In this document: positions 44,476-51,626 of the stretch, in pieces
Layout of the letters: every line of letters starts with the position of its first letter
Position numbering within the stretch: the first letter of the stretch is position 1
From: Candidatus Avacidaminococcus intestinavium
GTDB lineage: Bacteria; Bacillota; Negativicutes; Acidaminococcales; Acidaminococcaceae
Assembly: GCA_018714505.1 (NCBI GenBank)
Contig: DVNI01000134.1
Location: 1-64,000 of the forward strand
DNA length: 64,000 bases
Direction of reading: 5' to 3'
Made by a program: the position numbers and the translations under genes
The notes under the pieces: model-generated
Databases searched by the model: none
What the model was told of the DNA's origin: nothing
What the model saw: only the letters and a program-made list of their open reading frames with translations

Positions 44476-45156
44476 TTATTTAGCAAAATCAGCTAAAACA
44501 CGTCTGGCTCCATAGTATCTTGGGGCCCAATATTCTTCACTAAGTGAGCTTAGCATTACACCTTTAGTCGAAGAAACGTGCCAAAATTGTCCTTTACCAG
44601 CATAAATACCAACATGGGATGCACCCTGTTCATACGTTGAAAAAAAGACCAAATCTCCTTCTCTCAGGTTTTTTCGTAAAACAAAAATTCCTTCGGCCAC
44701 CTGTTCATCAGCTAAACGTGGCAATGGCGCCTTAAATTTACCAAAGATATGCTGAACATAACCAGAACAATCAAACCCTTTAACCGTTTTACCACCAAAC
44801 TTATAAGGTACACCCTTTAGTTTAGCGGCTGCTGATACAATCTGTTTACCAGTTACACCATGAATGCCTTCTTTAGTAAATGCTTCATTAATAATCCTGT
44901 CATAAGTTTTATCGTCTAACCAACCCGTAATTTTTATCTTATACTTTTTTTGAAATTCCTTTAAAGCACGTTCGGTATTTTTCGTGAATTTTCCATTTAC
45001 GTCCGTACTAATACCTACCACATTGAGTTTTTGCTGAGCAATTTTTACTTTCCAGCCATGTGCGCCGACCTTCAGCGGTGCCGCCGCCAGTACCTCTAAC
45101 GGTAAAAGTGTACAAACAACGATTACAATAATAGCTAACTGAACAGCTCTTTTCAT
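44476..45156 (-). CDS. Secreted NlpC/P60 peptidoglycan endopeptidase
   Basis: Exported cell-wall hydrolase of 226 aa. A signal peptide (RAVQLAIIVIVVCTLLPLEVLAA) is followed by a PG_binding_1 domain (KVAQQKL-like repeat, about 30-95). An NlpC/P60 Cys peptidase domain follows, with Cys in GFDCSGYVQHIFGKF and His in SHVGIYAGKGQFWHVSS. It would cleave D-Glu-DAP type stem peptide bonds. The start is the ATG after AGGAGGTGACTGT, 9 codons inside the ORF-track start. Monocistronic. Confidence 0.93.
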   Translation of the reverse strand: MKRAVQLAIIVIVVCTLLPLEVLAAAPLKVGAHGWKVKIAQQKLNVVGISTDVNGKFTKNTERALKEFQKKYKIKITGWLDDKTYDRIINEAFTKEGIHGVTGKQIVSAAAKLKGVPYKFGGKTVKGFDCSGYVQHIFGKFKAPLPRLADEQVAEGIFVLRKNLREGDLVFFSTYEQGASHVGIYAGKGQFWHVSSTKGVMLSSLSEEYWAPRYYGARRVLADFAK

Positions 45157-45314
45157 ACAGTCACCTCCTGATTGTTTACACAAAAGGTATTTTTCAAAAA
45201 TAATAAGTTACTTATAATACACTTTACTGTAAATATTATATATCATTTAAGCTCTTTACGATATTATTTTTTGTAAACTTATTGTGAAACAGTGATGTCT
45301 TTTCTTACTTCTAA

Positions 45315-46253
45315 CTAAAATAGTAGCATATAGACAGGGATTACAAACAAGCATAATAACGTCGTAATACTAACACTAATTGCTGCATACTTTACGTCCA
45401 CCCCATATACACTAGCCATGATTGGCAATTGTGCCATAGCTGGTAGAGCTGATAAAACAACGAATACTTGTCGCATCATTGGTGGCAAATCAAAGCATAA
45501 ACCAAGACCTAAAGCTAAAAGTGGTGAAACTACAAACCGCCCAAGCAAAAGCACATTAACATCCTTAGTAAATCGTAAGTCTTTAAACTCAACAGTACTT
45601 AATGTATAGCCAATAAAGATCATCGAAAGCGGAATCACCATCGAACCAAGATATTTAAAACTTTCAAGGACAAACACTGGTAACCTTACCTCTAAAACAA
45701 CTAAAATCAAAGCGCAGATAAAACTAACCAAGGGTGGCGAAAAAATTAATTTTAATGTGTGCCTACTAAAAAAGGGATAATTAGCCCCCTTCGTCCCGCT
45801 TTTACTCATACTATAATTACCTAACGTCCAAAATAAACTAGCATTAGCTAAAAAATAAATTAAAACATAAGGAATTGATTCATCGCCAAACAAGGCTAAA
45901 CAAACTGGCACCCCAATAAAAATTGCCGATGATGCAAAAAAGCCCGATCGAAAAATACCATACCGTGCTTTTGGCACTTGATAATAACGACCAAATAATC
46001 CCGAAAGTGCAAAGCTAATAAGCATCGCACTATAAGGAACAATAATTCCGTCAACTATACTAAAAAAATACTCTTTATCAAATTTAGTTAAAAAATTCCA
46101 AATCATATACGTCGGCAAAGCAAGCCTATTAACAAGCTGCGGCAATAAAGGTGCTGTCTGCTTCGTAATCCAACCTTTTTTAGCAAAAACAAAACCCGCT
46201 AACACTAAAATGACAATCACTGATAGACTCGCCATTATTTCCCAAAAACCCAT
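45315..46253 (-). CDS. AEC-family (auxin efflux carrier type) transporter
   Basis: Polytopic membrane protein of 312 aa with about ten helices in two halves. It has the AEC/Mem_trans pattern: N-terminal VLAGFVFAKKGWITKQTAPLLPQLVNRLALPTYMIW and a second-half GSMVIPLSMIFIGYTLSTVEFKDL. Bacterial members (MleP, MdcF-like) move malate, malonate or related carboxylates. The substrate here is unknown. The start chosen is MGFWEIMASL, with GGGGAG nine bases upstream. Confidence 0.88.
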   Translation of the reverse strand: MGFWEIMASLSVIVILVLAGFVFAKKGWITKQTAPLLPQLVNRLALPTYMIWNFLTKFDKEYFFSIVDGIIVPYSAMLISFALSGLFGRYYQVPKARYGIFRSGFFASSAIFIGVPVCLALFGDESIPYVLIYFLANASLFWTLGNYSMSKSGTKGANYPFFSRHTLKLIFSPPLVSFICALILVVLEVRLPVFVLESFKYLGSMVIPLSMIFIGYTLSTVEFKDLRFTKDVNVLLLGRFVVSPLLALGLGLCFDLPPMMRQVFVVLSALPAMAQLPIMASVYGVDVKYAAISVSITTLLCLFVIPVYMLLF

Positions 46254-46282
46254 AACCGTCCACTCCCCTATACTAAGCAAAA

Positions 46283-46318
46283 AAATAAACCCCTGTAACT
46301 AAGATAAGAGGTTTATTT
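46283..46318 (-). terminator. Terminator after the CNNM/CBS gene
   Basis: AAATAAACC and GGTTTATTT form a 9-bp stem with an 18-base loop. On the minus strand a T run follows. It is weaker than the other terminators here. Confidence 0.55.
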
Positions 46319-46323
46319 ATAGC

Positions 46324-47643
46324 TCATTCTTCTTTTTGCAAGTCACAAATCAATTTAGTCACAAGTAGCTTATCTATACGCATCCGGTCCATATCAACTA
46401 CTTCAAACTGTAAATGTGACCAGATAAAGGTTTCTCCTGTTTTGGGCATATAGCCTAAATAAGAAGTAATAAAACCACCAATTGTCTGATAGTGATCCTT
46501 GTCCTCACCTGGCATTTCATCTAAAGCGAAGAAATCTTTAAATTCTTCAATCGGCAACAATCCATCAATTAGCCATGAACAATTATCTCGTTCCACAATG
46601 CTTTTTTCGTCATCATCTTCTTCCGGTAATTCTCCTACTAAGTTTTCTAAAATATCGTGCAAAGTAACTAACCCCATGGTCCCACCAAATTCATCCATCA
46701 CAAAGGCCACATGAGTACCTGATTGTTGGAATTGTTTTAATAATTTAAAAGCACGCAAACTACGCGGTACAAATAAGGGTTGTTCAATATTAGCTTCTAT
46801 TGGCAAATTACCATTATCGCGATTCGCTAATAAATCTTTTACATAAACAATACCTAAAATTTCATCCAAGCTATCGCGTGCTACTGGCAACTTTGTATGC
46901 GGGCTTTTTTTTATAACACTCCATAAATAATCATCATCACGATCCAAATCCAACCAATCAATCTGTGTTCGCGGTGTCATAAGCGCTGCCACTCGCATAT
47001 CTCCCAACCGAAAAACTCTATCCACTATATCTTTTTCAGTTTCTTCAAACATACCAGTCAAAGTACCTTCTGCTAGCATAATCTTAATCTCATCTTCAGT
47101 TACACCATCATTGAGTGGCTTTTGAACCCCTAGTAACTTAAGTACAAACTCCGTAGAAGCTCCTAATAACTTGACGATGGGCAAAAAAAGCTTCGATAAA
47201 AACTTCATCGGTCGTGCGATTAAAATCGCTATCGGTTCTGGATTATTAAGTGCGAGTCGCTTAGGTACGAGTTCCCCAATTATTAAAGACGTATATGTAA
47301 TCGAAGTAACTACTAAGGTCATACTAAAAGTTACTGCATATGGCCCGATAATTGGTAATGGTTTTAAGTATACCACCAGCGCTTGTGCAATTGTAATACC
47401 ACCATAAGCCCCAGTCACAACACCAATAAGGCTAATACCAATTTGAACCGTTGATAATAAGATAGTTGGCTCATTAGCTAGCTCTAGAGCTACTTTAGCA
47501 CCACTATTTCCATTAGCAGCCAATTTTTCTAGTCTTGGCTTTCGCGAGGACACGATAGCGATTTCTGTCATTGCAAAAATGCCATTAGCAAAAATTAAAA
47601 TTAAAATAATAACTACTTCAAAAAGAATCGAAGGTTCTTCCAA
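46324..47643 (-). CDS. CNNM/CBS/CorC-domain membrane protein (hemolysin family)
   Basis: Membrane protein of 439 aa. The N-terminal DUF21/CNNM domain has about four helices (ILILIFANGIFAMTEIAIVSSRKPRLEKLA, ELVPKRLALNNPEPIAI). Two CBS domains follow (VAALMTPRTQIDWLDLDRDDDYLW; VPRSLRAFKLLKQFQQSGTHVAFVMDEFGGTMGLVTLHDILENLVGEL). A C-terminal CorC/HlyC FAD-like domain of about 80 residues ends the protein. Characterised relatives take part in Mg2+ or Co2+ export or Mg2+ tolerance. The old name hemolysin is historical. Monocistronic. Confidence 0.93.
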   Translation of the reverse strand: MEEPSILFEVVIILILIFANGIFAMTEIAIVSSRKPRLEKLAANGNSGAKVALELANEPTILLSTVQIGISLIGVVTGAYGGITIAQALVVYLKPLPIIGPYAVTFSMTLVVTSITYTSLIIGELVPKRLALNNPEPIAILIARPMKFLSKLFLPIVKLLGASTEFVLKLLGVQKPLNDGVTEDEIKIMLAEGTLTGMFEETEKDIVDRVFRLGDMRVAALMTPRTQIDWLDLDRDDDYLWSVIKKSPHTKLPVARDSLDEILGIVYVKDLLANRDNGNLPIEANIEQPLFVPRSLRAFKLLKQFQQSGTHVAFVMDEFGGTMGLVTLHDILENLVGELPEEDDDEKSIVERDNCSWLIDGLLPIEEFKDFFALDEMPGEDKDHYQTIGGFITSYLGYMPKTGETFIWSHLQFEVVDMDRMRIDKLLVTKLICDLQKEE

Positions 47644-47738
47644 GCGGAACTCAACTCCTTAGTTAAATATCATAGTTTTATTTTATATCATGTTGCGTTT
47701 TAAGTCTATATTTTCCTATTTCATTTAAATCTGTAAAC

Positions 47739-47775
47739 AAACAAAGCGACAAGTTCACCACATGTCGCTTTGTTT
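47739..47775 (-). terminator. Terminator after the flavin reductase gene
   Basis: AAACAAAGCGACA and TGTCGCTTTGTTT form a perfect 13-bp stem with an 11-base loop, just after the stop codon at 47780. Confidence 0.75.
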
Positions 47776-47779
47776 ATCC

Positions 47780-48280
47780 CTATTCACTTAACACCTTAAT
47801 AATTTCACCAGTAAAAACTTCATGATAATCTTGCTCTTTATACCAAGTAGCGTCTATCGTTTGATCAATAAACTCCGCTGGCTTTAAAACACTTTTATAT
47901 AATTTTTTACAAATAAAAACAAGTTTAGCCTCAGCAAAATATGGTGCTTCAACATCAAAAACAGGAGTTAGCCCCGTTACTTTAACTTTATCAACATCAC
48001 GTCCAGAATGTGCTCCACAATAATTCAGTACGGCTTTCTTATCGTTAGCAAAAAAGTTTAAAGTAAAGTATTCTTGCTGGTCTACCAATTCTAAAGTATA
48101 ACGTTGCGGTCTAATAACAACTGTTGCTACTGGTTTACCCCACAAAATCCCCAACGTTCCCCAACTTGCTGTCATCATGTTTACTTTTTGCTCATCACCA
48201 GCTCCAATCAACAACCATTCTTCACCAATTAAAGAAAAAGGATTAAAAGCTAACTTTTTCAGATCGATTTGTTTAAGCAT
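47780..48280 (-). CDS. Flavin reductase-like (FMN-binding split barrel) protein
   Basis: Cytosolic FMN-binding protein of about 166 aa with the flavoredoxin/flavin-reductase layout: INPFSLIGEEWLLI-like start, NMMTASWGTLGILWGKPVATVVIRPQRYT, and CGAHSGRDVDKVKVTG. Members reduce FMN with NAD(P)H or serve as flavoredoxins in anaerobes. The start is one of two adjacent ATG codons after GGGAGG; the second (MLKQIDL) has the better spacing. Monocistronic. Confidence 0.85.
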   Translation of the reverse strand: MLKQIDLKKLAFNPFSLIGEEWLLIGAGDEQKVNMMTASWGTLGILWGKPVATVVIRPQRYTLELVDQQEYFTLNFFANDKKAVLNYCGAHSGRDVDKVKVTGLTPVFDVEAPYFAEAKLVFICKKLYKSVLKPAEFIDQTIDATWYKEQDYHEVFTGEIIKVLSE

Positions 48281-48439
48281 CATGATACCTCCCATTCTTA
48301 CTATACTATTACCGCTATATTATAGCGTCATTATTCAGAAGTCAACTTTTACTTTTACCAACAAATTTAATAAAAAAACGGTTAGTAGATTGTAAAAATC
48401 AAAAAAATGTTCTATAATCTTTAACAGACAAGATAATTT

Positions 48440-48514
48440 GCGGATGTAGCTCAGTGGTAGAGTACCGGCTTCCCAAGCCGTGGGTCACGAGTTCGAATCT
48501 CGCCATCCGCTCCA
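48440..48514 (+). tRNA. tRNA-Gly (anticodon CCC)
   Basis: A cloverleaf is formed: acceptor GCGGATG/CATCCGC, D loop AGCTCAGTGGTAGAG, anticodon loop TTCCCAA (anticodon CCC), T arm with GTTCGAATC, discriminator T, and an encoded CCA end. The outermost anticodon-stem pair appears mismatched. A terminator hairpin follows. Confidence 0.95.
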
Positions 48515-48526
48515 TAACAACCATGT

Positions 48527-48548
48527 CGTTTTCAAAAATTTTGAAAAC
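48527..48548 (+). terminator. Terminator after tRNA-Gly
   Basis: CGTTTTCAAA and TTTGAAAACG pair around AA, then GC and seven T follow. It lies 13 bases after the tRNA CCA. Confidence 0.8.
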
Positions 48549-48721
48549 GCTTTTTTTATTTTACAAAAGCTTATTTTTAGAAACTTGTATTTTAAATCAT
48601 TTAGAATACCTCTAAAATATAGTAAATAACGATTTATAACTCCTCCTATATTTACCCATTATTTTTTACATTGCTATTTGTTTTTTATAATATATTAAAA
48701 TTAGTATCACTTTTTTATATT

Positions 48722-48856
48722 CATCAATAAAAAATAAACCGTTTAAGCAATATTGCTTAAACGGTTTATTTTTTACGTACCCTCATTTCACCCTTTTGGC
48801 GATTTAGAACTTTACCGTTATCCTTTTAACCAGAATACATCAAGTTCTTTCTATAT
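48722..48856 (-). ncRNA. Probable small structured RNA in the 490-base gap
   Basis: The gap 48515-49005 holds no convincing ORF. On the minus strand a near-consensus promoter (48863-48891) would start a transcript of about 135 nt. This ends at a very strong palindromic terminator (48728-48775). Inside it AGAACTT (48842-48848) pairs with AAGTTCT (48806-48812), enclosing a GTTA/TAAC hairpin (48817-48830), followed by a linker with CGCC-AAAAG-GGTG. I do not recognise an Rfam family. The rest of the gap (48549-48720, 48892-49005) is A/T-rich with no other feature I can support except the promoter region of the next gene. Confidence 0.6.
48728..48775. terminator. 48-bp perfect palindrome, probable terminator
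   Basis: Each arm is 24 bases with no central spacer: core AAACCGTTTAAGCAAT / ATTGCTTAAACGGTTT, flanked by A and T runs. It would terminate transcription from either side and most simply ends the small RNA read leftward. Confidence 0.75.
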
Positions 48857-48862
48857 GTGATT

Positions 48863-48891
48863 AGTATATCATAATGATAATTAGCATACAA
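48863..48891 (-). promoter_or_regulatory. Promoter of the candidate small RNA
   Basis: On the minus strand TTGTAT (48886-48891), a 17-base spacer and TATACT (48863-48868). No ORF follows on this strand before the terminator. Confidence 0.65.
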
Positions 48892-49005
48892 CAGATTTGT
48901 TTTTATGTATACATAATACTTTTAAGCTTTTTAACACTTAATTTTGCCACTCATCATGCTATAATAGACCTATACTTTAATTATTTTTTCTAACAAGGAG
49001 TTCTC

Positions 49006-49197
49006 ATGAATTATTTTTTATTATTAGCTATTTTACTTTGGTTGCTTTTATGTCTTGCTTGTTTAAAGCTTTGCTATAGAGTCTTAAAGTATCGTGATCG
49101 TGGCACTCCTAAAACATGGGCATTTATTGTAGCAACAGGTCTAGGCACATTGCTCGCACTCAAATATGCTGCTACCTATATTATTAATATTAATTAG
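49006..49197 (+). CDS. Small hydrophobic membrane protein, 63 aa
   Basis: Small ORF with a good AAGGAG site five bases before the ATG. It encodes two membrane helices (FLLLAILLWLLLCLACLKLCYRVL and TWAFIVATGLGTLLALKYAATYI) joined by a short basic loop (KYRDRGTPK). I do not recognise a family. It is followed 57 bases later by a second small membrane protein, and the two may share a transcript. Confidence 0.7.
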   Translation: MNYFLLLAILLWLLLCLACLKLCYRVLKYRDRGTPKTWAFIVATGLGTLLALKYAATYIININ

Positions 49198-49253
49198 TTT
49201 ATTCATGTTATAATACTATTAAATATATTTTATTTATCGTGGAGGTTTTGGTC

Positions 49254-49601
49254 TTGAACACAGAAACAACACCCGCCCCATCGCCAATAAATCTTGATAT
49301 TATTTCTTTTAGTGGGCGCATCGGACGCAAAGATTTTTTATTTCGTTGGGCACCGCTTGCCCTTATTACGCTTGGTCTTTCTTATCAAGTAACATTAGTA
49401 AAATCATTTCCTATCATTATTTCACTTTATTTAATTATCGTTCCTTTCATCGTTATTGGTATTGGTTATAAAATGCGTCGTTTACGAGATACCGGTCTCG
49501 CAAAGTGGGCAATTATTCTCGCCGTTTTGCTTTCTCTTTTTCCTGTACTCGATTTATTATTAGCACTCTATATGTTAATTAAAAAAAGCGCCTATGATTA
49601 A
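49254..49601 (+). CDS. DUF805-like small membrane protein
   Basis: Membrane protein of 115 aa. The start is TTG eight bases after GGAGG; the ORF-track GTG is the Shine-Dalgarno itself. The sequence FSGRIGRKDFLFRWAPLAL followed by three hydrophobic stretches and MRRLRDTGLAKWAIIL matches the DUF805 pattern (SGR..R..FW, RRLHDxGxSGWW) in shortened form. Function of the family is unknown. Closed by a 21-bp terminator stem. Confidence 0.75.
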   Translation: MNTETTPAPSPINLDIISFSGRIGRKDFLFRWAPLALITLGLSYQVTLVKSFPIIISLYLIIVPFIVIGIGYKMRRLRDTGLAKWAIILAVLLSLFPVLDLLLALYMLIKKSAYD

Positions 49602-49650
49602 GCCATAAAAAAAGACAAACACTCTTTACGTGTTTGTCTTTTTTTATGGC
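49602..49650 (+). terminator. Terminator with 21-bp perfect stem
   Basis: GCCATAAAAAAAGACAAACAC and its exact complement flank a 7-base loop, beginning with the last bases after the DUF805-like gene. Confidence 0.8.
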
Positions 49651-49739
49651 AGGATATTTCTTTATCCATGTAGAATATGATTTCTAGGATAATAATTATT
49701 AATTATCAGTGTTTTTTATTAATAAAGGAGGATATGTCT

Positions 49740-50207
49740 ATGATTAATTATAGTTTCGCTACCAGAGAAGAAAATACTAGGCAGCTCAAACTAGTACAAG
49801 TTGTTGAAGAAGTCACAGGTCACTCCCCCCACGTTGTTGATTTTATTTTTCCTAGCTTTGATGAATCCGTTCTGACCAAAATATTACGCGAAAACCTTGA
49901 TGGAACAGAATGGAAGTTTGAAACTGGTGGTGATGAAGCGGTCACAGCTCTATTCATGCTAGCCCCAGATGATAACCTTTGGGGTGCTACACGCAATACC
50001 TTAATTTATTTATCCTTAGCTGGAGAACGTAGTTTACTAGAAGTTCTTGAAGACGTTACCAGCACTGATTCACAATTTACAGCCGAAGAATATGCCCTCT
50101 GCATTTGGGCCAAACAAATTCTGTCCGTATTAGCAACTTTAAAAAAACAAGGCTTAAATGAACAAGAAATTTTAAAAGCAGCAGATTTAAAAGCGCTCTT
50201 TAACTAA
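49740..50207 (+). CDS. Unrecognised 155-aa soluble protein
   Basis: The start is the ATG (MINYSFATREENTR) eight bases after AGGAGG; the upstream Met codons of the ORF track lie in or before the ribosome binding site. The protein is acidic, soluble and alpha/beta by inspection, with no signal peptide or cluster motif. It contains HVVDFIFPSFDESVLTKILREN and AEEYALCIWAKQILSVLATLKKQG. I do not recognise a family. Monocistronic, with a terminator 20 bases after the stop. Confidence 0.75.
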   Translation: MINYSFATREENTRQLKLVQVVEEVTGHSPHVVDFIFPSFDESVLTKILRENLDGTEWKFETGGDEAVTALFMLAPDDNLWGATRNTLIYLSLAGERSLLEVLEDVTSTDSQFTAEEYALCIWAKQILSVLATLKKQGLNEQEILKAADLKALFN

Positions 50208-50227
50208 AAATTAATATCTCTTTTTAC

Positions 50228-50258
50228 TAGGGTAGTGTACTTATACGTCACTACCCTA
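50228..50258 (+). terminator. Terminator after the 155-aa gene
   Basis: TAGGGTAGTG and CACTACCCTA form a perfect 10-bp stem with an 11-base loop, followed by six T. Confidence 0.85.
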
Positions 50259-50327
50259 TTTTTTATGCCAAATAATTGACAATCCTTTTATCTTCACCGA
50301 TAATTATAGGCATTACTATCAAATATA

Positions 50328-50996
50328 ATGAAAAAAGGTACACTATCTATGCCCCAAAAATTATTCCCTCGCTTACTACTTTTACTAATTGGCTTAATCT
50401 TTTTTGCTTTAGGTGTTTCCTTAGGCTTACAAGCTAATATTGGTTATGCTCCTTGGGAAGTATTACATGTTGGTCTTGCTAAAACATTTGGTTTAAGCAT
50501 TGGTACTGCCAACATTCTAACAGGCTTCTTTCTTGTTTTATACGCTGCTTTTAGCGGTGAAAATATCGGTATTGGTACTATTGCTAATATGTTCTTAATT
50601 GGTTTTTTTATTGATCTAATCCTACAAATTAATTTAATTCCTCTCGCATCCTCGTTGCTACCGGGACTATTCATGATGATTGCTAGTATGTTTACTATCG
50701 CTTTCGGCACTTTCTTTTACATTTCTTCAGGATTTGGCACTGGACCACGCGATAGCTTGATGGTTATTCTAACGCGCAAAACTCATTTATCCATTGGTTT
50801 TTGCCGCAGTGCCATCGAAACAACGGCCGTCGTCATCGGTTGGTATCTAGGTGGCATGGTGGGCTTTGGTACACTCTTCTCAGCGCTCGCCATTGGTTAT
50901 TGTGTGCAAATAACTTTTAAGTTATTACGCTTTGATCCCACCATTATCGAGCATGAACGTTTCCAAGATACATATCATGCTTTCTTACGTAAATAA
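50328..50996 (+). CDS. YczE/YitT-family membrane protein
   Basis: Polytopic membrane protein of about 222 aa with five or six helices. Recognisable YczE-type segments are FFALGVSLGLQANIGYAPWEVLHVGLAK, SGFGTGPRDSLMVILTRKT and GFGTLFSALAIGYCVQITFKLL. The family's function is not settled; B. subtilis YczE is linked to surfactin production. The start is uncertain: the ATG at 50328 has a weak site, while MPQKLFPR further in has AAAAGG upstream. Confidence 0.85.
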   Translation: MKKGTLSMPQKLFPRLLLLLIGLIFFALGVSLGLQANIGYAPWEVLHVGLAKTFGLSIGTANILTGFFLVLYAAFSGENIGIGTIANMFLIGFFIDLILQINLIPLASSLLPGLFMMIASMFTIAFGTFFYISSGFGTGPRDSLMVILTRKTHLSIGFCRSAIETTAVVIGWYLGGMVGFGTLFSALAIGYCVQITFKLLRFDPTIIEHERFQDTYHAFLRK

Positions 50997-51015
50997 AAAA
51001 TACCTTAAAAAAACC

Positions 51016-51051
51016 AAAAACCTGTTGTTGCTAAAGCAACAACAGGTTTTT
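51016..51051. terminator. Bidirectional terminator
   Basis: AAAAACCTGTTGTTGC and GCAACAACAGGTTTTT form a perfect 16-bp stem around TAAA. It lies between the convergent YczE-like and ferritin genes. Confidence 0.85.
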
Positions 51052-51061
51052 ATTTACTTAT

Positions 51062-51553
51062 TTAGTCTTGGCGTTGACCCAATTCTTTATCTAACATAAT
51101 CAAAGCGCCTTTATTATCACCAACTAATTTTAGTTGTTCCAAAATAGTCGTTGCATTACTTTCTTCTTCAACTTGTTCAGTGATGAACCATTGCAACATC
51201 ACTTGTACAGGATAATCTTTCTCTGCTAAAGCAACTTCATATAATTCATTAATATTAGCTGTAATATATTCTTCATGTTTCAAAACTTCAGTAAACATAA
51301 CAAGTGGAGTACCAAATTCACTCGGTGGTGCTGCCAAAGCGCCCAAAGTAACTTTGCCGCCTCTTTCAAGCAAATGTTCCATTAATTTCATGCCATGTTC
51401 CATTTCTTCATGGTATTGAACCTTCAGCCATTTAGCAAAACCAGAAAGGTTGCTTTCTTCACAATATGCGGACATTGCCAAATATAAATACGCAGAATAA
51501 AATTCTTTTTGGATTTGGTCATTAATAGCAGTTTGCATTTTAGTATTCATCAT
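51062..51553 (-). CDS. ftnA: Ferritin
   Basis: Non-haem ferritin of 163 aa that stores iron in a 24-subunit cage. Ferroxidase ligands are visible: Glu in QIQKEFYSAYLYLAMSAYCEE, the ExxH of QYHEEMEHGMKLMEH, Glu in EVLKHEEYI, and the Glu/Gln of WFITEQVEEE. GAGGAGA precedes two adjacent ATG codons; either may start. No iron operator of the GTTAGC type is seen upstream. Confidence 0.96.
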   Translation of the reverse strand: MMNTKMQTAINDQIQKEFYSAYLYLAMSAYCEESNLSGFAKWLKVQYHEEMEHGMKLMEHLLERGGKVTLGALAAPPSEFGTPLVMFTEVLKHEEYITANINELYEVALAEKDYPVQVMLQWFITEQVEEESNATTILEQLKLVGDNKGALIMLDKELGQRQD

Positions 51554-51626
51554 AATCTCTCCTCGGATAATTGTTATATATTAGTTTGTATTACCATTAT
51601 ACTACGCTCTTCCTAAAAAGTATATC

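Noticed and set aside
48728-48775. 48-bp palindrome as a replication or phage attachment site
   Set aside because: It has flanking A and T runs and a promoter at a sensible distance, so a terminator is the simpler reading; no integrase is present in the window.
48776-48860. Resemblance of the small RNA to a preQ1-II riboswitch (GGATAAC...CGCCAAA)
   Set aside because: The similarity is a few short words only, the pairing does not fit, that class is known from Lactobacillales, and no queuosine gene follows.
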